Shown: positions 32,900-37,217 of the stretch, one piece after another
How the letters are laid out: each line of letters starts with the position of its first letter
How positions within the stretch are numbered: the stretch's first letter is position 1
Source of the DNA: Phycisphaerae bacterium
GTDB taxonomy: Bacteria; Chloroflexota; Anaerolineae; 4572-78; J111
Direction of reading: 5' to 3'
Length of the DNA: 37,217 nucleotides
Assembly (NCBI GenBank): GCA_028285035.1
Contig: JANQQF010000002.1
Coordinates: forward strand, 1-37,217
Notes under the pieces: generated by a model
Databases searched by the model: none
What the model was told of the DNA's origin: nothing
The model's input: the letters and a program-made list of their open reading frames with translations, nothing else
Program-made: the position numbers and the translations under genes

Positions 32900-33382
32900 A
32901 TGGATAGAATAATAATTGGTTGGCGTGAGTGGGCTGTATTACCCGAACTAAATATTCAGGCAGTTAAAGTGAAAATCGATACAGGGGCGCGTACCTCAGC
33001 GTTACATGCGGTTGATATTGAAACATTTCACGCTGATGGGCGACATCAGGTACGATTTGCTGTTTATCCACTGGTCAAACGAACCGATATCAAGGTTCAA
33101 TGTGTAGCCGATGTTGTTGATCAACGGGTTGTGCGTGACTCAGGAGGGCACGAAGAAAAGCGACTGGTTATTCGCACCCCCTTTCGGATTGGCACATCGG
33201 AGTGGCCCATTGAAATCACCTTAACCAACCGAGAAACAATGCGATTTCGAATGTTGCTAGGGCGAGTGGCTTTACAAAATAGAGTATTTATTGACCCGGC
33301 GAAATCTTACCTGCAAGGCAAGACCCTAAAAAACACTTATCAAACAATTTATCCCAAATCAGGTTATAACAAGCCTAAATAA
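32900..33382 (+). CDS. RimB-type retropepsin-like protease (ATP-dependent zinc protease family)
   Basis: This 160-residue protein belongs to the COG4067/PF05618 family, annotated as ATP-dependent zinc protease and structurally retropepsin-like. The catalytic-type motif KIDTGARTSALHA (D27) and the family's IIGWREW start, FRMLLGR and FIDPAKSY are present. In Pseudomonas, RimB of this family acts with RimK on ribosomal protein S6. The gene starts 13 bases after the LysW-like gene and 32 bases before rimK, so all three are likely co-transcribed. It may trim the Glu tails that RimK makes, which is inference. Confidence 0.87.
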   Translation: MDRIIIGWREWAVLPELNIQAVKVKIDTGARTSALHAVDIETFHADGRHQVRFAVYPLVKRTDIKVQCVADVVDQRVVRDSGGHEEKRLVIRTPFRIGTSEWPIEITLTNRETMRFRMLLGRVALQNRVFIDPAKSYLQGKTLKNTYQTIYPKSGYNKPK

Positions 33383-33414
33383 CCCTTGGAATGTATAAAT
33401 GAAGGAGGCCCCTT

Positions 33415-34320
33415 ATGAAAATTGGTATTCTCTCCCGTAAATCGGAGTTATATTCGACACGTCGCCTAGTTGAGGCTGGAGAACAACGCGGCCACGAAGT
33501 TCATGTGATTGATACCCTACGCTGTTACATGAACATCACCTCAAACAATCCTGAAGTGCATTATGAAGGGCAGAAATTGGAAGGCTTTGATGCTATTATT
33601 CCCCGAATTGGGGCTTCAATCACCTTTTATGGCACAGCCGTGCTGCGTCAATTTGAAATGATGGGCGTCTTTCCCGTGAATGAGTCGGTGGCTATTACCC
33701 GCTCACGCGACAAACTACGAGCGATGCAACTTTTGGCACGTAAGGGGGTTGGTTTGCCAGTGACGGGATTTGCGCACTATCCCGACAATACCAAGGATTT
33801 GATCACCATGGTTGGTGATGCCCCTGTCATTGTGAAGCTTTTGCAAGGGACACAGGGCGTTGGTGTTGTCTTAGCGGAAACCCGTAAAGCTGCCGAGAGT
33901 GTGACCGAGGCCTTTCGGGGCTTAAAGGTGCCTTTTTTGGTTCAAGAGTTTATCAAAGAAGCGGGTGGGGCTGATTTACGATGTTTGGTTGTTGGTGATC
34001 GGGTAGTGGCGGCCATGTTACGGCAAGGTGCAGAAGGTGAGTTTCGCTCCAATCTTCATCGCGGCGGCAGTGCCAAAGTCGTTAGAATTAGCCCAGATGA
34101 ACGGGCCACGGCCATTCGAGCAGCTAAGATCATGGGGCTTAATGTCGCTGGTGTGGATATTCTGCGGTCAGAGCGTGGCCCAGTAGTGATGGAGGTCAAC
34201 TCGTCACCAGGGCTACAAGGCATTGAAACGGCGACGGGTAAAGATGTGGCGGGATTGATCGTCCACTTCATTGAAAAGAACGCCAAATTGGGCCGCACGC
34301 GAACCAAAGGGAAAGGTTAG
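33415..34320 (+). CDS. rimK: RimK ATP-grasp alpha-L-glutamate ligase
   Basis: This 301-residue protein is close to E. coli RimK, which adds Glu residues to the C-terminus of ribosomal protein S6. Visible are the N-terminal [21 protein letters not shown], the ATP-binding [38 protein letters not shown] and the metal site [14 protein letters not shown]. The C-terminus is basic ([14 protein letters not shown]). AAGGAGG precedes the start. The next gene begins 2 bases after its stop. Substrates could be S6 or the acidic LysW-like protein encoded two genes upstream. The same ATP-grasp family includes LysX, which loads LysW. Confidence 0.93.
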   Translation: MKIGILSRKSELYSTRRLVEAGEQRGHEVHVIDTLRCYMNITSNNPEVHYEGQKLEGFDAIIPRIGASITFYGTAVLRQFEMMGVFPVNESVAITRSRDKLRAMQLLARKGVGLPVTGFAHYPDNTKDLITMVGDAPVIVKLLQGTQGVGVVLAETRKAAESVTEAFRGLKVPFLVQEFIKEAGGADLRCLVVGDRVVAAMLRQGAEGEFRSNLHRGGSAKVVRISPDERATAIRAAKIMGLNVAGVDILRSERGPVVMEVNSSPGLQGIETATGKDVAGLIVHFIEKNAKLGRTRTKGKG

Positions 34321-34322
34321 GT

Positions 34323-35351
34323 ATGAGCCAACCGCTTTGTTTTGGTGGGGTTGAGGTTAAGCCTGGCCAAAATGTTACCATTGAGTTGCCTATTGCCAAA
34401 TTGTATACCCACACCGAATTGAAAATGCCGATTCGGGTGATACGTGGGAAAAAAGAAGGCCCGCGTCTCTTTATCAGCGCGGCGATTCATGGCGATGAAA
34501 TCAATGGTGTTGAAATTATTCGAGGATTGCTCAAACGAAAAGTATTGCAGCGTTTGCGAGGGGCATTAATTATTGTTCCGGTGGTAAATGTTTTTGGCTT
34601 TATCAATCGTTCTCGCTATCTACCCGATCGACGGGATTTGAATCGCTACTTTCCAGGCTCGCCAAATGGCTCCTTGGCCGCCCGAATTGCTCATCTATTT
34701 ATGACCGAAATTGTGGCGAATGCAACCCACGGGATCGATTTACATACGGGTTCTAATCATCGGGACAATTTGCCCCAAATCCGAGCCTGTCTGGATGATC
34801 CAGCTACCGAGCAACTGGCCCAAGCCTTTGGCGCACCCGTCATTTTGGATGCCAATCTCCGGGATGGTTCGATGCGTCAGGCCGTGTTTGAAGAAGGCAA
34901 GCCGATGTTGCTTTATGAAGCGGGGGAGGCCCTCCGCTTTAATCCAACGGCGATTCGGGTGGGCATCGAAGGCATTTTGGCGGTGATGCGAGCCATTGGT
35001 ATGCTGTCTACTTCATATCGCCCCCGAAGACGGGTCAAACCTGTGGTCGCTCGCCACAACACCTGGGTTCGTGCTCAAAAAAGTGGTATTCTCCGCACTA
35101 AGACCAAGCTAGGGGTGACAGTCACAAAAGGCCAACTTTTGGGCGAGATCACAGACCCATTTGGGGAAGAAGGTGAACCGATCCATGCCTCAGTTTCCGG
35201 CGTTGTTATTGGACAGGTGAACCTTCCCCTTGTCAATCGAGGTGAAGGCCTCTTTCACTTGGCGAGTTTTGAGAGTACAGAAGCCATTGAAGCGTCACTT
35301 GAAGCCTTTCATACCGAATTTGGTCCCGATGACCTCTCTCAATTGACCTAA
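34323..35351 (+). CDS. Succinylglutamate desuccinylase/aspartoacylase-like M14 zinc hydrolase
   Basis: This 342-residue protein is of the AstE/AspA family (COG3608), zinc carboxypeptidase-like enzymes that cut N-acyl amino acids or C-terminal residues. The zinc ligands are H56 and E59 (AAIHGDEINGVEI) and H141 (IDLHTGSNHR), with a catalytic-type Glu199 (LLYEAGE). The C-terminal part from about 260 (GVTVTKGQLLGEITD, then HASVSGVVIGQ) is the beta-barrel typical of the family. It is coupled tightly to rimK. It could release the amino acid that RimK attached, the role LysK plays in LysW systems; this is inference. Confidence 0.88.
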   Translation: MSQPLCFGGVEVKPGQNVTIELPIAKLYTHTELKMPIRVIRGKKEGPRLFISAAIHGDEINGVEIIRGLLKRKVLQRLRGALIIVPVVNVFGFINRSRYLPDRRDLNRYFPGSPNGSLAARIAHLFMTEIVANATHGIDLHTGSNHRDNLPQIRACLDDPATEQLAQAFGAPVILDANLRDGSMRQAVFEEGKPMLLYEAGEALRFNPTAIRVGIEGILAVMRAIGMLSTSYRPRRRVKPVVARHNTWVRAQKSGILRTKTKLGVTVTKGQLLGEITDPFGEEGEPIHASVSGVVIGQVNLPLVNRGEGLFHLASFESTEAIEASLEAFHTEFGPDDLSQLT

Positions 35352-35375
35352 ATCAATACCTCACCTTTATAGTAA

Positions 35376-35430
35376 CCTGAGCCTGCCGAAGGTGATTCTT
35401 GGCCGGAATGTCGCCTTCGACAAGCTCGGG
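35376..35430. repeat. Hairpin repeat of the GAGC-TG-CGAAGG type
   Basis: CCTGAGCCTGCCGAAGG (35376-35392) and CCTTCGACAAGCTCGGG (35414-35430) are inverted copies with three mismatches. Palindromes of this kind are widespread in many bacterial genomes. It lies shortly after the AstE-like gene. Confidence 0.75.
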
Positions 35431-35523
35431 CTAAGAAGTTTTTATCTAAATGCGTAACTCCTATTTTATACAAAAATGTCACAATTCCCCCTTTTTTAAC
35501 ACACAATTGATAACTATTTTCCA

Positions 35524-35551
35524 TTCGATTTGCACAATCTTTGGTTATGAT
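35524..35551 (+). promoter_or_regulatory. Weak promoter candidate before the double zinc-ribbon gene
   Basis: TATGAT (35546-35551) has TTCGAT (35524-35529) 16 bases upstream. The match is modest. The rest of the 295-base gap after the hairpin repeat shows nothing else. Confidence 0.25.
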
Positions 35552-35646
35552 AAGGCGGTTTAGAGATGATGCCTCAGGAGAACAGTCATTAAACGCCTAT
35601 TGGGGTAATCTCAGCATAATCAAAGATAAATGTATGGAATTTTTTC

Positions 35647-36060
35647 ATGAAAAAGATACTTTGTCCAGAGTGTGACAATCAATTAAAACTTGGTACGCGC
35701 CCCCATCGGGGGCAACGGGTGAATTGTGTGCAGTGTCGAATGGCTTGGGTGGTGACAGCCCTTAACCCTATTGAACTGGAGGAGCGTGTCCTCCAACAGG
35801 CAACAACTAAAAAGAAAATGCCTCACAGTGTGGACCTTCCTTGCCCTAACTGTGACAAGGATATCAAAGTCAATGGACAGGCTCATATCGGTCAGATATT
35901 ACTTTGCCCGGCTTGTCAAACGACCCTGGAGGTTATCAACAATTATCCGCTTGATTTAGATATATCATCACAGATATCGTATCGACGAAACATGATGAAG
36001 CAGGCTCAAAAAAGACATAACTTGGAACAAGGTGAGCGTTATGGCATTAGCTACTCTTAA
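35647..36060 (+). CDS. Protein with two LysW-like zinc ribbons
   Basis: This 137-residue protein contains two zinc ribbons of the LysW N-terminal type. The first has C6, C9, C27 and C30 (CPECDNQL, CVQCRMAW) followed by VTALNPIELE. The second has C66, C69, C87 and C90 (CPNCDKDI, CPACQTTLEV) followed by INNYPLDLD. The spacer between Cys pairs and the NP.ELE-type ending match LysW. The C-terminus (ERYGISYS) is not acidic and lacks the EDWGE acceptor, so it may be an adaptor or scaffold instead of a loaded carrier. Its last 20 bases overlap the YitT gene. Confidence 0.75.
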   Translation: MKKILCPECDNQLKLGTRPHRGQRVNCVQCRMAWVVTALNPIELEERVLQQATTKKKMPHSVDLPCPNCDKDIKVNGQAHIGQILLCPACQTTLEVINNYPLDLDISSQISYRRNMMKQAQKRHNLEQGERYGISYS

Positions 36061-36961
36061 ATCAAGAACCACCAAACGTTTGGTCGTTAGCCCACGGGTA
36101 TGGGCTGAGGTTCGTCGCTTTGTTTTGATGTTGGTTGGGATTATGATTGCGGCGTTGGGATATGCCTTATTCCAAGTACCTCATAATATCGCTGCTGGGG
36201 GCTTGGGTGGGATCGCGATTTTTATCAACTACTTTACAGGGTGGCCTATCGGAACTCTGTATCTTTTGTTAAATATTCCAATGTTGGTGCTGGGTTACTA
36301 CTATTTGGGTCGATGGGCTTTTGTTATTCGCACCACGATTGCTGTTTTGTTATTCTCAAGCATCACGGATTTGTTACTGATTTATCTGCCTCAATGGCTA
36401 GAGATTTACCCAATAACTGAGGACTTGCTGCTTAATGCGGTGTATGCCGGGCTAGTCGGGGGCATTGGGGGTGGCTTGGTCTATCGAGCGGGCAGTACCA
36501 TGGGCGGTACGGGTATTCTGGGGCGAATTATCCAACGTAAAACAGGGGTCCCGTTGAGCCAAATCTATCTCTTTACCGATGGCACGATTGTGCTCACCGC
36601 AGGGGTGCTGTTTGGCTGGGAATTAGCCTTGTACGCGATGTTGACCCTATTTTTGAGTGGATTAGCCTCTGATTATGCCCTTGAAGGGCCAAGTAGTGTC
36701 CGAACTGCGACGATCATTACAGATGAGGGAGATGTTGTGGCTCAGGCTTTGATTGAAAGATTGGGCAGAGGGGTTAGCCAGTGGGAGGTTTCGGGAGGTT
36801 ACACTAAACAGCCACGAATGATGTTGATGTGTACCATCTATCGCCCTCAGGTGGATGATCTTAAACGCATCATTGCCGAGGTAGACCCGACCGCCTTTGT
36901 CACAATCGGCGTGGCACACCAAGCCCTAGGTCTGGGGTTTGTGAAAATTAAGAAGTCGTAA
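36041..36961 (+). CDS. YitT-family membrane protein with C-terminal DUF2179
   Basis: From ATG 36041 (AAGGTGAG just upstream) the protein has 306 residues; a GTG 9 bases upstream is an alternative. Five to six membrane helices come first (FVLMLVGIMIAALGYALFQ, NIAAGGLGGIAI, TMGGTGILGRII). The cytoplasmic DUF2179 domain follows at about 225-303 (MMLMCTIYRPQVDDLKRII, AFVTIGVAHQALGLGF). YitT proteins are predicted transporters or channels of unknown substrate. It overlaps the double zinc-ribbon gene by 20 bases, so the two are coupled. Confidence 0.9.
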   Translation: MALATLKSRTTKRLVVSPRVWAEVRRFVLMLVGIMIAALGYALFQVPHNIAAGGLGGIAIFINYFTGWPIGTLYLLLNIPMLVLGYYYLGRWAFVIRTTIAVLLFSSITDLLLIYLPQWLEIYPITEDLLLNAVYAGLVGGIGGGLVYRAGSTMGGTGILGRIIQRKTGVPLSQIYLFTDGTIVLTAGVLFGWELALYAMLTLFLSGLASDYALEGPSSVRTATIITDEGDVVAQALIERLGRGVSQWEVSGGYTKQPRMMLMCTIYRPQVDDLKRIIAEVDPTAFVTIGVAHQALGLGFVKIKKS

Positions 36962-37037
36962 GGTTACATTTTAAATAATATAAAAGTTGGTTAGTGTTAT
37001 TCATTTTTTGCTACAGACTTGTCTTGGTCAGGATACG

Positions 37038-37088
37038 TGAAGCGTGATACGTGGGTAAGCTTATCGTACGCATCAGTATCACGCTTCA
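37038..37088. repeat. Hairpin repeat, GCGTGATAC family
   Basis: TGAAGCGTGATAC (37038-37050) and GTATCACGCTTCA (37076-37088) are perfect 13-base inverted copies. A related GATACGTGA precedes the left arm. It shares the core GCGTGATAC with the hairpin at 6321-6372. It lies just outside the transposase end. Confidence 0.75.
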
Positions 37089-37134
37089 ACAAAACAAGAT
37101 GGTAAGTGGCGAAACCTTAGAAGCTATACAAAAA

Positions 37135-37217
37135 TTAAGAAGGAGCGAGTCGCTTTAACATAATGTGAATAGAAGCGATGTAAACCATAGCTTCACTACT
37201 CTCAAGAGTGCGTTCAT
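37135..37217 (-). CDS. IS5-like transposase, C-terminal end only (cut by window)
   Basis: The minus-strand frame from the right edge to the stop at 37135 reads ERTLESSEAMVYIASIHIML and ends KRLAPS. This matches the usual last residues of IS5/IS427-type DDE transposases (SEAMIYLA..LMLRRL). Only 27 codons lie in the window, so integrity cannot be judged. The insertion sequence end should fall between the hairpin at 37088 and this stop. Confidence 0.65.
   Translation of the reverse strand, partial: ERTLESSEAMVYIASIHIMLKRLAPS

Noticed and set aside
32614..36060. Standard LysW lysine/arginine biosynthesis cluster
   Set aside because: No LysZ, LysY, LysJ or LysK-type genes are nearby, and the carrier lacks the EDWGE end.

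Overview
The window most likely comes from a Chloroflexota bacterium (Anaerolineae- or Caldilineae-like). This is inferred from gene style, not from a marker gene. The signs are lipoprotein binding proteins with low-complexity linkers after the lipobox Cys (Glu/Ser-rich in one, Val/Glu-rich in the other), an extracellular hydrolase on a Thr-Pro stalk, multidomain NarL-type two-component proteins, moderate GC, and many short hairpin repeats between genes. No rRNA, tRNA or CRISPR array was seen.

Left part (1-14105). A xylF-like sugar-binding lipoprotein runs off the left edge on the minus strand. A 500-base divergent region with several operator-like repeats separates it from a two-component set on the plus strand: a REC-HTH-REC regulator, a PAS-GAF histidine kinase and a NarL-type regulator. 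After a terminator comes a plus-strand operon: sugar-type ABC binding protein, ATPase and permease, an EthD-like small protein, HyuA, HyuB and an M24 peptidase. The operon looks like an import-and-open system for a cyclic amide (hydantoin, oxoproline or lactam type) or a conjugate of one.

Middle part (14308-26157), all minus strand. It holds a PIN nuclease coupled to an OLD/RecF-like ATPase whose C-terminus resembles an AbrB/MazE antitoxin domain; a giant DUF4132 protein with a conserved small partner; remnants of an insertion sequence and of a membrane protein; an SPFH/band-7 protein; a decayed pentapeptide-repeat gene; a TauD-like dioxygenase; and a GH99-like hydrolase. The ATPase-PIN pair, the DUF4132 pair and the mobile debris give this part the look of a conflict or defence island.

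Right part (26349-37217), plus strand. First comes a Rieske oxygenase, an OmpR-type regulator with a dead receiver, and a DUF2270-DUF2179 fusion membrane protein. Then two small membrane proteins (one of 32 residues), a DksA/TraR zinc finger, and a Ddl-like ATP-grasp protein with lost key residues. The most interesting block follows: a LysW-like zinc-ribbon protein with a duplicated acidic tail ending in Glu residues, a retropepsin-like RimB-type protease, RimK, an AstE/aspartoacylase-like M14 hydrolase, and a double LysW-like zinc-ribbon protein, then a YitT/DUF2179 protein. I propose that this is a carrier-protein or peptide-tagging system: RimK adds amino acids to the Glu tail and the hydrolase or protease removes them. 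The right edge cuts the 3' end of an IS5-like transposase.

At least seven different short hairpin repeats, several built from 6-8 base iterations, are scattered between genes throughout.
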